Shown here: piece after piece, positions 23,165 to 34,119 of the stretch
How the letters are laid out: each line of letters opens with the position of its first letter
Position numbering within the stretch: position 1 is the stretch's first letter
Assembly (NCBI GenBank): GCA_963920635.1
Contig: OY987302.1
Location: 31,409,278-31,473,277, forward strand
DNA length: 64,000 nt
Source: Pseudeuparius sepicola
Taxonomy: Eukaryota > Arthropoda > Insecta > Coleoptera > Anthribidae
Reading direction: 5' to 3'
Made by a program: the position numbers and the translations under genes
Notes under the pieces: model-generated
Told to the model about the DNA's origin: nothing
Databases searched by the model: none
The model's input: the letters and a program-made list of their open reading frames with translations, nothing else

Positions 23165-24060
23165 GAAGTTTTTTGATAATTTAGAAAAATATGACATGTT
23201 ATCTTGCTTTATCCAATGCAACGAGAACACAAATGAAGCTTCGGAGTTATATTTGCTCAGGTATTTATTTAACAGTTGATTACCTAGTTAATAAAAGAAT
23301 AATAACTAATTTTAGGTTTCCTGAGAGGAGACAACCGAGTAAAGTGATATTGAAGTCAAATTTGGTAAATTATGGTTCTTTTATCAATCCTCGTCCCCGC
23401 TCTTATACTAAAAATAATAATGAAATTGACGAGATAAATGTTTTGGCAAGCGTTGAGGCAAATCGGGTAAACTCTTGTAGAAAAATTGCAACTGCTATTG
23501 GTGTAAAGAAAACTAGGGTTCATGAGATACCGAAAAAACCCAAATATAAGCTGTATAAGTTTAAGTTAGTTCATCATTTATATCCTGGAGATGCCGTAAG
23601 AAGAATGGACTTCTGCAAGTGGTTTCCGCAAATGACCAATATTGATATGAATTTTGCTTCCAAAGTTATTTGGTCTGATGAGTCATTTTTCAGTAGTAGT
23701 GGGATTTTAAATCTACACAATTCTTGATACTGGTCCAATTAAAATCACCATGTTATATTTCCTCGTGAGCGACAAGGAAGTTTTGGTGTAAGCGTGTCCT
23801 GTTTTATCTTAGGAACTGAAATAAAATTTTGCACATATGAAGGAACACTAACTGGTATCCGACATGTTGAAATATTAGAAAATATCATTCCACAATTAAT
23901 AGATGAAATTCCTTTGTCCCATTTAAATAATATCTATTATCAGCAAGATGGAGCCCCAGCTCATAATGCGCAGGTTGTGCGTCAATTTTTAGGGAAACTT
24001 CGGAAACCGTTTAATTACCACAAATGGTCCTGTAAGATCACCCGATTTATTTATTGTTTT
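23165..24060 (+). pseudogene. mariner-like (DUF4817-type) transposase with a 55-bp intron
   Basis: The first exon encodes LEKYDMLSCFIQCNENTNEA and ends LYLL. A 55-bp intron (23261-23315, GT...AG) follows, then FPERRQPSKVILKSNLVNYG. Downstream come the first catalytic region KVIWSDESFF, a stop near 23726 and YWSN. The second catalytic block is YYQQDGAPAHNAQVVRQFL near 23938-23994, and the RSPDLF box sits after a frame change near 24030. The last D/E region is lost, because a palindromic element begins at 24077. A substrate-binding helix-turn-helix and a DDE-type fold are inferred from the motifs. The gene is dead in at least two places. Confidence 0.75.
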
Positions 24061-24076
24061 CCAATGCCTACTTATA

Positions 24077-25501
24077 CAGTGTCCTCCATAGGGGGGGAAT
24101 TTTTAATAAACGTTTTATTTTTAAATTTAATTTTGGGGTTACCTTTTGCTTTAAAAAAGACGAAAAATGACCCCCTCAAACGTGGTCATGTGACTTTCGT
24201 TATCTGTCAAAAATGACATTTAAAAAAATATATCGCCAAAAACGTGTTTAGTTGTTAAAATATCAAAAAGTTTTACTTGAAAAAGTTGTTTGTTTTTCAA
24301 TTTTACGTAAGTGTGCCAAATTTGAACACTCTACTAAAATATTTAGTTTTTTTTTGACAATTTTTAATATTTATGAAATTTATGAAAATTTTAAAAACTC
24401 GAAACTTCGTAAAAACTATTTTATATCACTAGCTTTATCATTCTAATAATTTTTTATTACTAATTACCTATAAGAATAGGTATTTTTCAAAAGAAAATGA
24501 TATTTACGCTTTAAAATTCTGTTATGTTTGTTGCAAAGTTGATGTACCGTCTAGCATTTGGGGTATAAATTTAGTTAAATTATGTTTCCCAGTTCTAAAT
24601 TGATGCCAAAATAATAATAAATTAAAATATCATCAAACTATTTTACGTATCTAAGCAAAATTCTGGACTTTTATGGAACAAATAATTATTACCTTTAAGT
24701 TTAATTCACATTAATCGATATTGATGAGTAGGCCATGGAGAGAATAGAAGCAATTGTTTTTATTTGACAGTTGATAACTGTCAAATAAAAACAACTGTCA
24801 AATAAAAACAATTGCTTCTATTCTCTCCATGGCCTACTCATCAATATCGATTTATATGAAATTAAACTTAAAATTAATAATTATTTATTCCATAAAAGTC
24901 AAGAATTTTGCTTAAATACGTAAAATAGTTTGATGATATTTTAATTTATAATTATTTTGGCTTCAATTTAGAACTGGGAAACGTAATGTAACTAAATTTA
25001 TACCCAAAATGGCTAGACGGTACATCAACTTTTCAACAAACATAACAGAATAATTTTAAAGCTTAAATATCATTTTCTTTTGAAAAATACCTATTCTTAT
25101 CGGTAATTAGTAATAAAAAATTAATAGAATGATTAAGCTAGTGATATAAAATAGTTTTTACGAAATTTCGAGATTTTAAAATTTTCAGAAATATCATAAA
25201 TATTAAAAATTGGCAAAAAACTAAATATTTTAGTACAGCATTCAAATTTGGTACACTTACGTAAAATTGAAAAAGAAATAACTTTTTCAAGTAAAACTTT
25301 TTGATATTTTAACAAATAAACCCATTTTTGGCGATATATTTTTTAAATGTCATTTTGACATATAACGAAAGTCACATGACCCCGTTTGACTGGGTCATTT
25401 TTCATCTTTTTAAAGCAAAAGGTAACCCCAAAATTAAATTTCAAAATAAAACGTTAATTAAAAAATATCCCCCTATGGTGCGAACTTTTTGGAGGACACT
25501 G
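24077..25501. mobile_element. 1.4-kb nearly complete palindrome (foldback), TA flanks
   Basis: Ends are TA-CAGTGTCCTCCATAGGGGG and CCCCCTATGG...GGAGGACACTG-TA. The two arms, about 700 bp each, pair almost throughout and meet near 24789 with only a short asymmetric centre containing TTTGACAGTTGATAACTGTC. Mirror-image short frames on the two arms (near 24252-24446 + and 25133-25315 -) encode the same peptide simply because the arms are inverted copies. The element lies in the mariner-like transposase relic. Confidence 0.9.
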
Positions 25502-25509
25502 TATATACA

Positions 25510-26245
25510 TTCTCTGAATTCCTGAAAATTGACATTTTTAAGCCTAATATCACAGAATAAATAGCTTTGCAACAGAAGTCTCCTTATGGACATGTGTCAG
25601 AAATAAGCGAGTCTCCATTTCAATTTACAGAAAGACAGACAGTATTTTAAGCATAAATTTGGTTCTAATGCAATCCCTTCGCTATGTAGATTAACATACA
25701 ATCAAATAAAATTCATATTATTGATGTATTCAGAAGATATTTCGCTAAAAAGCGAGTCTCCTTTTGACACATGTCGCTAAGGAATTGTCTGTATTACTAG
25801 TTAGTCTGTGCTAATATAGATAATATCTACATAGTGTTTAACATTTTTGTAAAGCTTATGACAATCTAAATATAACTAGTAGAAAATATACAGGGTGTTC
25901 CACTTAAAAGAACCTAAGTTTTTATGAAAGGAAAGCACAGAGTTGAAGGCACAAATGATCCTGCACATTTTTTTAGGCCATCTTTAAGGTCTTCCAACTC
26001 AAACCAATAGTACAGATATGACTAGGATACTTATCGACTAGGGGCGGAATGAAAGATTGTTGTTGTAGAGATTTTAGAGAACTGATTTTTTTGCACAAAT
26101 AGATAGTGCTTTATGACATTCTTTATCATTTTGCAGTCAGTAAGACATTTTGTAACAAGAACACATTCCCCACCTAACCCTACTGCTATCATTACTTATG
26201 TTATTTTATTTTAAAAATAATTATTTAACATGGTTTTTCTTTCAG
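25510..26245. other. intronic sequence, no gene recognised
   Basis: The segment contains two related phrases (AAGCGAGTCTCC near 25606 and 25753, each near an ACATGT sequence) and the reverse-complement copy (25806-25905) of the repeat at 10240. Its end, TACAGGGTGTTCC, is a solo element terminus. The last bases before 26246 form the pyrimidine-rich acceptor of the U1-70K exon. Confidence 0.5.
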
Positions 26246-26347
26246 CTGCGTATAAACATGCAGATGGAAAGAAAATTGATGGGCGTAGAGTCTTGGTTGA
26301 TGTGGAAAGAGCTAGAACTGTAAAAGGGTGGCTACCAAGACGATTAG
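26246..26347 (+). CDS. SNRNP70: U1 snRNP 70 kDa protein, internal exon
   Basis: The exon encodes [20 protein letters not shown], then [14 protein letters not shown]. This is the end of the RNA-recognition motif and the conserved stretch after it in U1-70K, the U1 snRNA-binding protein that acts in 5' splice-site recognition in the nucleus. RNP-type [14 protein letters not shown] is nearly invariant in animals. The acceptor is TTTTTCTTTCAG, with the first two bases finishing a split Ala codon. The donor is G|GTAAGAATT, with the last G starting a split Gly codon, as expected before the GGLGGT segment. No other exon was found in the window, so both flanking introns must be very long, or the rest has been lost. 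The frame is clean and the residues look functional. Confidence 0.92.
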
Positions 26348-26493
26348 GTAAGAATTATTAATAAATAATCATTTGAAATGATATATTGAAATTTATTCCC
26401 TCCCAATACTGTCTGTTATCGTATATCAACTCTATTTTTGTTATGATACTGTTGAATAAATAAAAGCTACTTATATAGTTACCACCCTCTATA

Positions 26494-27466
26494 CAGGGTG
26501 ATTCAGTCATGATGTAAAAATAACCACAGGAAAAAAAAGCTTAATATGAATCTGAAATTAAAAAATTCTGAAGTCAACCAAAAAAATTAAAAATATTTTC
26601 CGAATTGCATTAAAACCCTTTCTTAACGGCGCTTTCCTAGTCAGCTGGTACGCTCACTCGTCTAGGCTGGTGCGCAGTTGCCAATTGCACAACATATCCT
26701 AAATTTACTTGTTTTTTACTAGTTCACAGAAATTATTTATAAAATGTAGAAATTCTGAGAAAACCCTAAAAGGTCGATATTTTTTTGTGGTTTTTAAATT
26801 TTCAGGGAAACATTTTTCTGTTGTGGCAATAAAAACATCATGGTCTAACTTAATTTATTACCTTTTTGACTCGCTTTTTGATTTTCTAATGTGAATCCTT
26901 TTCTTCTTTTGTTAAAAATATCATTTTAAATTCCACAAATGTATTGAGAATTAACACTGTACACAAAATGCCACCAGTAACTTGACTACACAAATTAAAT
27001 GCACAAGTTTATTCTGTTGGAGAGCGTCAGATCTAAGCATCTCCTAGCCTATAAGCAATCTGTTGTGATACTGTAATAAGCCCACTATCGTATAATAAAA
27101 CTGCCAATTTATGATGGGATACTTCCATAAGATTGTAGCAATTTTCTTGTGCAGCACGCGGGTTCTACCTGTGCTTTCGCCTGTCGTACACTGAATGTGG
27201 GAGCACAAGCATGGTGAGTATCGTATCCAAAAATCTGGCAGTTAACAGCGTACCTGGTCGAAGAGTACAGAGGCACGGGCACGAGCACTTCCTTCTGCCT
27301 TCGACTCTTTACTCAACCGACACTGGGGCACTGAGTTACAGGGGACTAGGGTTGATTTGCTCCATGTTTTAGACTTAAACAAAAAAAAATTGTTTTCACA
27401 TTTTCCTTTTTAGTAGACGTCCCCCACTGTGGTTAAAATTTTTTACATCATGACTGAATCACCCTG
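26494..27466. mobile_element. TIR element in the downstream intron
   Basis: It starts TA-CAGGGTGATTCAGTCATG and ends CATGACTGAATCACCCTG-TA, with inverted repeats of about 40 bp. The interior (27130-27350) is unusually GC-rich for this region (for example GCACGCGGGTTCTACC and GGCACGGGCACGAGCACTT) and has no recognised coding or RNA gene. It may be captured sequence. It begins about 150 bp downstream of the U1-70K donor site. Confidence 0.8.
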
Positions 27467-27850
27467 TATATGGATATATTATTTATGTGACAATGATTGG
27501 TATTCCAAAATTTTGGAAAGCTGATTATTATTAGGTGATACAGCATTGTGTCATCAGTTAAAACTGACATTTAATAATTTAGATGTCTAGATTTTCTGAC
27601 AAATATGCAAGTTGAAGATTGTTAACAATAGTGGTGCCATCATTTAAAACTAGTTGTCAGCATAACAAAAATTTGCTGGGTTGGAGTGGGTGTAAGCAAA
27701 ATCAGGCTTACGTTAGTAACTTTCGACACATCGACTTGAAATTTAATGGAGGTAGGCAACATTTTTAGATCCAGAGCAACTTTCTACATAATATGTATAG
27801 GGAGTTACTTTTTTGGGCAAAATTTTACACTAATCAAATTTTCCGTTAAA
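27467..27850. other. no feature recognised
   Basis: AT-rich intronic sequence between the TIR element and the foldback arm. No coding, repeat pair or RNA gene was recognised. Confidence 0.4.
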
Positions 27851-28412
27851 ATTTAATGTTTGCCACGATGCTTCTTAATAGGCATAATAGGCATAAGTTA
27901 AAAATGTAGAAAAAATGCAAAAAAACACCAAGAGAAAAAAACTATTATTTTCGATTTTTGTATTTTTATTGCGCCCTGAATAAGGCAGGGTCATGAAATC
28001 GTGGATATTGATGGCTTATGTGAGCCCTAATCAAACTGCAGAGAAATAATTTTAAAATATCTCTCGGTGTTTGTACAGAGTACCTACTCCGAAAAACCGA
28101 ATTTTTGCCATGTTTGAAGCTATTTTCTGAACGCCCTGTATAAGCTATGACCGTGAAACATGGTATGTGTGGTTTGCGGGAATGGCCAATACGACTGTGC
28201 TATTCATTTTTTCCTAAAGAAATGCCTAATGTACTTTTGCAGTTTTTGGGGGTATAATTTTGGTCGTAGTAGGTCATGGAAAAGATGAATCTGAAAAAAA
28301 TTAGTGTCAAAATGTAGACCTTTCGGAGCACTATATTTTTTAAAAATAAGTTTTTGAAAATCGGGCAACCCGTAAAAAAATAATGAATTGTCTCGACGAA
28401 GTGAAACACACA
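27851..28412. mobile_element. single arm of foldback family F
   Basis: The block from TAATAGGCATAAGTTAAAAA through GTATAAGCTATGACCGTGAA to AATGAATTGTCTCGACGAAG matches one arm of the palindrome at 37963-39083. Only one arm is present. Its outer end is interrupted by the Harbinger element beginning at about 28413. Confidence 0.75.
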
Positions 28413-28661
28413 GGAGTGCGTTCATAAATAAAATTGTCTTTTAGAGCGTTTTTTAGCAGATCGATTGAGAATTATGTCAAATATCTGTCAGAGCGTTTTT
28501 AGGCGTTCTCAGATTTATGAACTTATCAGAGCGTTTATTGAAAGTTTTGCAATTATTCACTGAGATACATTATGTAGGTATATGTGATCGTTTTTTAGGT
28601 TTGTGAAGTGTGATTATACATAACCTCAATCTCAATATTAAATTTAAATATACAGAAAATA

Positions 28662-30092
28662 ATGACAAATAATATTTTGCAAATTCAGTTGCTATCAATA
28701 CAAAATTTATTCGGAATTCCGATTTTTTTGTCGGATGAAATTGAAGATGATGAAACGAGTGAAGAAGAGAGTGAGGTACTTGTGTTGTCGCAAAAAAGAA
28801 AATTAAATACTCCACAACGAATCACCAACTATATGGAGAACATTTTACCTGGGATGACTGGAAAGCAATTCCAAGAAGATTTTAGGCTTACTATTGATGC
28901 CTACGAATTATTATTAGCTTTGGTTGGACCACATTTAACACGGCAGTCCCCTGTTGGAGCTCTCACCATAAATATAGAGAAACAACTACTGGCTGTTATA
29001 TGGCTTTTAGCAACTCCAGACTCCTATAGGTACCTATGTAGAATTAACAACTTTACAAATTTTAATAATAAAAGTCCTATCCAAAGACAAAAGAAAAGAA
29101 CAATAATCTTTTTTGGAAAAATCTATAAGTAGCCGATTGTGTTTTTACACTATTTTTTAATATTCTGCTACATTTTATATAAAAAAGTACACTATAATAC
29201 AGAGCTAGAAGTAACGAACAAAAATTTTACAGAACGAAACGATCGGTTTTCAATATACAATGCCATTATAATATTGATAGGTAATTTATTCTTTTAGGTC
29301 AGTTGGTGAACGATTCAATTTAGCCAAATCTTCGCTTTCTGGGTGTTTTTTACGAGTTGTTAAAGTACTAAACTCCCTTGCTCCTGAAGTTATAAATTGG
29401 CCTACAGGCCAAAGGGTCGCCATTGTTCAGAGAAAATTTTGCAACATTGCTGGCTTAGAAAATACTATAGGTGCAGTAGATGGAAGTTACATACAAATAA
29501 AGGCACCAAAAGCAGATCCCCACTCATACATTACAAGAAAATGTAACTACGTGTTTACCTTGCAAGCAATATCAGACTCTGATCTAATCTTCACAGATGT
29601 ATTTGTTGGGTATCCAGGGTAAGTCAGTGACACACATATATTCAAAAATTCCGATATATACAACGCCATAAATAATAATCGTTTGCACTATTGTCCAAAC
29701 AATAATTTTATTATTGGAGATAAAGCTTACCCTGTACTGGCCTGGTGCATCCCTTCGTATATAAATAGAGGCAATTTAACAGCAGTACAAACATATTTAA
29801 ATGTAGTTCATGTCAGGTAATAGAAAGAGCATTTGCTTTACTATTTGGAAGGTTCCGAAGACTTAAGTTTCTTGATATGAACCGGAATGATTTGATCCCT
29901 GGATCGGTACTTGCAGCATGTGTTTTGCATAACCTGTGTTTGAAGCATCGTGATACGTTTCTTGAAGACTACATACAAGAAGGAATAAATAATATAATGC
30001 ATGATGATGATGTTGAACATGTGAGGGACCATCCCGCAGAAGAAGGCAGGAACCGAAGAATTATGTATGAATTTATATATGAACCGAAATAA
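28662..30092 (+). pseudogene. PIF/Harbinger (HARBI1-like) transposase, broken
   Basis: Exon 1 (to about 29029) holds MTGKQFQEDFRLTIDAYELL and the helix-turn-helix-like KQLLAVIWLLATPDSYR. The intron from GTACCT to TTTTAG (about 29030-29297) is followed by SVGERFNLAKSSLSGCF. The catalytic core of the DDE_Tnp_4 fold is recognisable: AVDGSYIQIKAP (first D), VGYPG...SDTHIF (second D) and VIERAFALLFGRFRRL (E). A stop at 29620-29622 in the second-D region and a frame change near 29800 break the gene. The end, CVLHNLCLKHRD, is typical. The protein would act as an endonuclease/strand-transferase with its Myb-like partner in the nucleus. Confidence 0.88.
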
Positions 30093-30208
30093 TTAAACAT
30101 TTTTATTAACACAGTTTTATTAAAAAAAAAAAATAGACAATAGTTTCTTTTAAACTTTACAAAACTTAAATCTATAAAATTGGACACTTCCTTATTTTCA
30201 ACTACTTA

Positions 30209-31224
30209 CTATTTAGTAGTTTTTTCCAAAATTTGATCCATTTTCTGGCTAAATATGTCGATGGCTCTATTGCGAACAGCCAACATCTCCTGATGGCGAC
30301 GTTCGCGATTTACTTCTCTATTAGTGATTCCTGTTTTCATTTCATTCCAAATCTTAAGTAGGCCTGTTTTATTTCTTTTTATATTGTCACAAATTTCAGA
30401 TTTTCTTTTCTTTTTAGGGGTATTTTCTTCATCTACATTTTCCATGTTTTCTGTCGAGTTTTCCTGGAGCACATCTTCTTGAATCTCCACTATAAAACAA
30501 AAATATTATCGTAGTCCACAGTACGAGATAATTCTTGACATGTGAAAAAATACAAAAAAGTGCAAGGGAGGCTACTTTTATTTGTAGCCAAAGGTTCATA
30601 AATTTTTAGATTCAAAATATAATATATACTTACTTGTATCTTCTTCGAGATCTCCTCTAAGTGACGATGCAATCGCTACTGGTTTAACGTTATGTTTTTT
30701 CCAAGGAACTGATCCATGACTTCAAAATAAGAAAAATCTATAGGTTCTTCACCAGTCCCTTTGCTACTTCTATTATCTTTTGCAGCATGATATTTGGACT
30801 TCAAATAGCGCCACTTATCATTACATTGTGTTGGAGTCATGTCCATTCCATTTGCTTTTAATTTCTCTGCTATTATCTTCCACGTCACTTCATTTTTACT
30901 GGTTGTAGACTTGAAGTCTTCTTCGTGTTCAATTCTAAGGTTGATCAGCATCAATATAGCCCCTTTGGACCATTTTATACGTTTGTTTAGTGTTTTGTTG
31001 CCTGTTTCATTCTCTGGTGAACATAAAATGTTTGTTGTATTTGTGGCTATTTTACTTCTATCTGAAGAAATAACACCATACGTTTCCAATATTTCCGTTG
31101 TTGGGGTTACAAAACACAAGCTTCCATCTAAATCAAAAGTGAAAATATAAGTTTTGCTTTGTAATTTATCTTCATGCAAGAAGTAGGTACCTACCGCGGC
31201 AATTTTGCAAGCAAAGATCTCCAT
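30209..31224 (-). pseudogene. Myb/SANT-like DNA-binding protein of the Harbinger element
   Basis: The minus-strand protein contains a trihelix Myb-like domain (RIKWSKGAILMLINLRIEHE, then WKIIAEKLKANG and TPTQCNDKWRYLKSKYHAAK) and a C-terminal basic/coiled segment (KKKRKSE, RRHQEMLAVRNRAIDIFSQK). Two introns are suggested: a first with donor GTACCT near 31188 and acceptor TTTTGATTTAG near 31130, and a second with donor GTAAGTATAT near 30630 and acceptor TTTTATAG at about 30491. In the middle exon the frame closes early (stop at 30676) just after an A6 run near 30694. One base change there would keep the frame open to the donor, so the copy is probably a recent pseudogene. Its role in the family is transposase nuclear import and TIR binding. 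Confidence 0.75.
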
Positions 31225-31654
31225 CTTTCGAAAATAATAGTTCTCCGCTTTCCATCCTTACCGGATTAAAATTTGCGAATTCTATAATACTCCTTTTGGT
31301 AGTCATATTTATGAAGTATAATCATATAAAATACAAATATTTTATGAGTAGGTATAATGAATAATGAGAAAAATAAAACTTCAACCTCGTTCTAGTTCTA
31401 ACTACGCAATTCACACCTAAAAAACAGCTTAGAAATCTAACCTACAAACAAAAACAACAGTAGAGTGATATTTCGCCGGTCTTTAGAGACCAGTGATTTT
31501 CGAGCACTCGGAGTGCGCTCGTGAATTTAAACCCGATGATGTATGAACGAATAGACATTTTACTACACAGCGCGATTGGTGTATTTATGAACGACTTTGG
31601 AATGAAATAACGCACAGAGCGCACCCAGAGCACTGATTATGAACGCACTCCTGT

Positions 31655-32620
31655 ATATGTAGATACAAGGGTATAGTATGTATCCATCTTTTTAGTATAA
31701 CCCAAAATGTTCAGTCAATTGTAAGTGAAATTATAACCCTGAAGGAAGTTTTTGACTATTCAAGAGTGCAATACAAATTCTCAGTCTTATAATATAATAT
31801 ATAATATTATAATATATAATATTCCATATTATGGAACTAGGATAAAATACTGCTCGTCCTTTTTTATTTTTATCTTCTATTCTACTATAAAAATTCACGC
31901 ACGCCAATGCAAAATGTTTTGAATGAGACGGAAATTTTTGTTTATTTTGGAAAATTTGAATAAGATGTTTGTTGACTACAAACGTGTACATTTTGATGCC
32001 TTTGCTCCCTCTATCCTTGGTTATTTCTTTGAGGGCAAAACCAACGAGAAGGTGTAGAGATTCTGTGGACTTATTTTACTACTAAAAAATGTAGATCGAT
32101 GTGACATACTCTCGGACATGCCTAATGCATATAAAAGCATATTTAAGATTCTCATCGATCATATTCAAAGGTAATAAAATATAGTGTACGAAATTTTGCC
32201 AGGATGGGAAAGAAAATATCGAGGAAAATACTGGGAGAAATATTTAGGTATAGTGGGACAATCAGGAAGTAGCAATATAAAAATATGCCATACATATGTA
32301 TTAAATAAGAGTCCAGGGTAGAAAACCACTTGGACAAGAAGTAGTGTATAACTATAAGATAATATATAATATATAGGACTAGGGAGGGGATATTGGAGTA
32401 AAATTGCAACATAAAACATAACAAACAATAAACTTCTCAAAATAAAATAAACATGACTTAAATCTATGGGTAGGTAACTATTAAGAACGTCAAAGACATA
32501 AGTATCAGAATCATTATCTACCTCTTAAAAACCAGGAATAAGTTCCTACTTTAAATTTTAAAATCGCTTGTATATTAAAGGGATCCTGCGATTTTTCTTT
32601 TCTGCGGAGTAGTCAATAAC
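31655..32620. other. no feature recognised
   Basis: AT-rich sequence with a short TATAATAT-type inverted repeat near 31785-31830. No convincing coding sequence, element end or RNA gene was recognised. Confidence 0.4.
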
Positions 32621-32639
32621 TTGGTGGTAGAATTGTTCG

Positions 32640-33747
32640 TTTCCACTCAGTTCTTTAACAAGATCTTTTTCGATTGAAATTTTGACCAATTGTACTATGA
32701 GTACAGGTCTTAACTCGTTTTAAGCACGAAAAACTCCTTTCTACTGAAGCGGAAGTAACTGGAATCGTTACAATTAAGCAAATTAGTTTGTACAATTCTG
32801 GCATGCAAAACTGAAGTTCGCAGTCAGTCATAAATTTTAACATATAAAAAACAGTATCAGAATCACCAAGAATTTTGTCGTTGTATAAAACACAAAGTCC
32901 ATTTTTTAGTTGAACAGAATCAAACAGTCTATTATAATGTTTTAATAAACTAGCAAATAAATCTTGTGGAAATAATTTTGAATAATTTTCAAAATTACTT
33001 CTTTTTAATAAGTCAAAGAAATTTAATTTAGATATATGCGGAAGTCTAATTTCGATTTGATTGATCGTGATATTTAAAATTTCATCAAATATTTGTTTGT
33101 GGCGTAGCCTCGGATCCTGTATATCCAAACTTTTTTTCTCTTAGGCTGGCTTTGGTCAAGAGAAATATTTTCGAAAATTTCATCAAAATATTGGTCTTGA
33201 TTTCGAAACTCCATTACTTTTGAAAGGAGGGCTTGCAAACGCTCTCTCAACTTTCCAAATGATTTTTCAGGCCTGTCGCTTCTCTTATAGATATATTATT
33301 GAAATCTGGATTATGTGCAATGTGCTCAAAAACCTGAATCAATTGGATTTTGTAAGTGTATACGGTAGACACAATTCGAGAAGTAAAATTCCAACGAGTG
33401 GGGACTGTTGTAGGTAATCTTTTACCGCGAATCGTATCTAGAACATTTGTTCTTTTAGTTGATTTTGAAAAATAAGAAGAAAATCCTTACAAATTTGCAA
33501 AAAAAATTCTCACCTGCTGAATTGAGCTGCATGTACTAGCTAGAACTAAATTTAATGAATGGGCATAACAGTGTATGAAAAGTGCATGAGGGGCTACAGT
33601 TTTTATTTTCATTTGTAAGCCATTCAAATGACCCGCCATAACAGCAGCACCGTCGTAAGTTTTCCCTATTAATTTATTTTCCAAATCAAATTTTCCAAAA
33701 TTTTCCGTTGAACAAATTCTCGGAAGTGCGGCCAGAACTAACGTCAT
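32640..33747 (-). pseudogene. hAT transposase relic (ZMYM1-like)
   Basis: On the minus strand, from high to low coordinates, come KTYDGAAVMAGHLNGLQ and HALFIHCYAHSLNLVLA (RNase-H-like core of hAT), then PTRWNFTSRIVSTVY and a helical insert. The C-terminal dimerisation region follows: LICLIVTIPVTSASVERSFS and CLKRVKT near 32710-32790. Frame changes separate the pieces near 33130 and 33490. The N-terminal zinc finger and DUF4371 parts are not found upstream. A relative with those N-terminal parts preserved is at 45952-50570. Dead copy; motif-based assignment is firm. Confidence 0.85.
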
Positions 33748-33879
33748 AGAAACCCGTAAACCTTTCTACGACGACGCCGCTTCTAACATATCTTATAATT
33801 GAAGGGTCCGATGGATGAAGGTGATGAACTATCATTTATCGCCGACTTTGGCTCCAAAAGTCACAAAATTCTAAAGTTT

Positions 33880-34040
33880 ACACATGACTAAAGGAGATAA
33901 CTGACATAGTTTAGTCGATTTCTGATGAATAAAAGAGGTAACTGACATCAGTTGTCTCCTTTATTCATATTAGAAGGTAGTTGTCTTCTTCATCCATGTA
34001 AATGCCTGTCGAGGTTGTAGTTACCTCCTTTATCCACCAA
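33880..34040. repeat. clustered inverted motifs and small hairpin
   Basis: A motif like TAAAGGAGGTAACT recurs in both orientations: at 33888 as TAAAGGAGATAACTGACAT, near 33928, in reverse near 33950 (CAGTTGTCTCCTTTATTCAT), and near 34015 (GTAGTTACCTCCTTTATCC). The pair at 33925-33968 forms a hairpin. A similar sequence, AAGTTACCTTTTTT, occurs at about 36406, past the downstream transposase relic. These may be subterminal repeats of that element. Confidence 0.5.
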
Positions 34041-34119
34041 TAAAAGTGCAAAATACTAAATGGCACGCACATATTATGTCTCAAGTTTGATGTAGTTCTT
34101 GTGGAAATAAAGTGTGAAA

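Larger units (their letters stand above)
28413..31652. mobile_element. PIF/Harbinger transposon
   Basis: The ends GGAGTGCGTTCATAA and TTATGAACGCACTCC are inverted repeats of the Harbinger type. Between them lie the two genes expected of the superfamily: a DDE transposase relic (+) and a Myb/SANT-like gene (-), convergently arranged. A 3-bp target duplication could not be confirmed (ACA on the left, TGT on the right). The insertion is at the tip of a family F arm, so the exact pre-insertion sequence can be inferred from the other F copies. Confidence 0.85.

Noticed and set aside
24252..25315. Two open frames encoding almost the same peptide on opposite strands
   Set aside because: They are mirror images produced by the palindrome arms, with low-complexity composition and no domain.
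27130..27350. GC-rich segment considered as a small nuclear or transfer RNA gene
   Set aside because: No recognisable U-snRNA Sm site or conserved domains and no cloverleaf or A/B box arrangement could be found.
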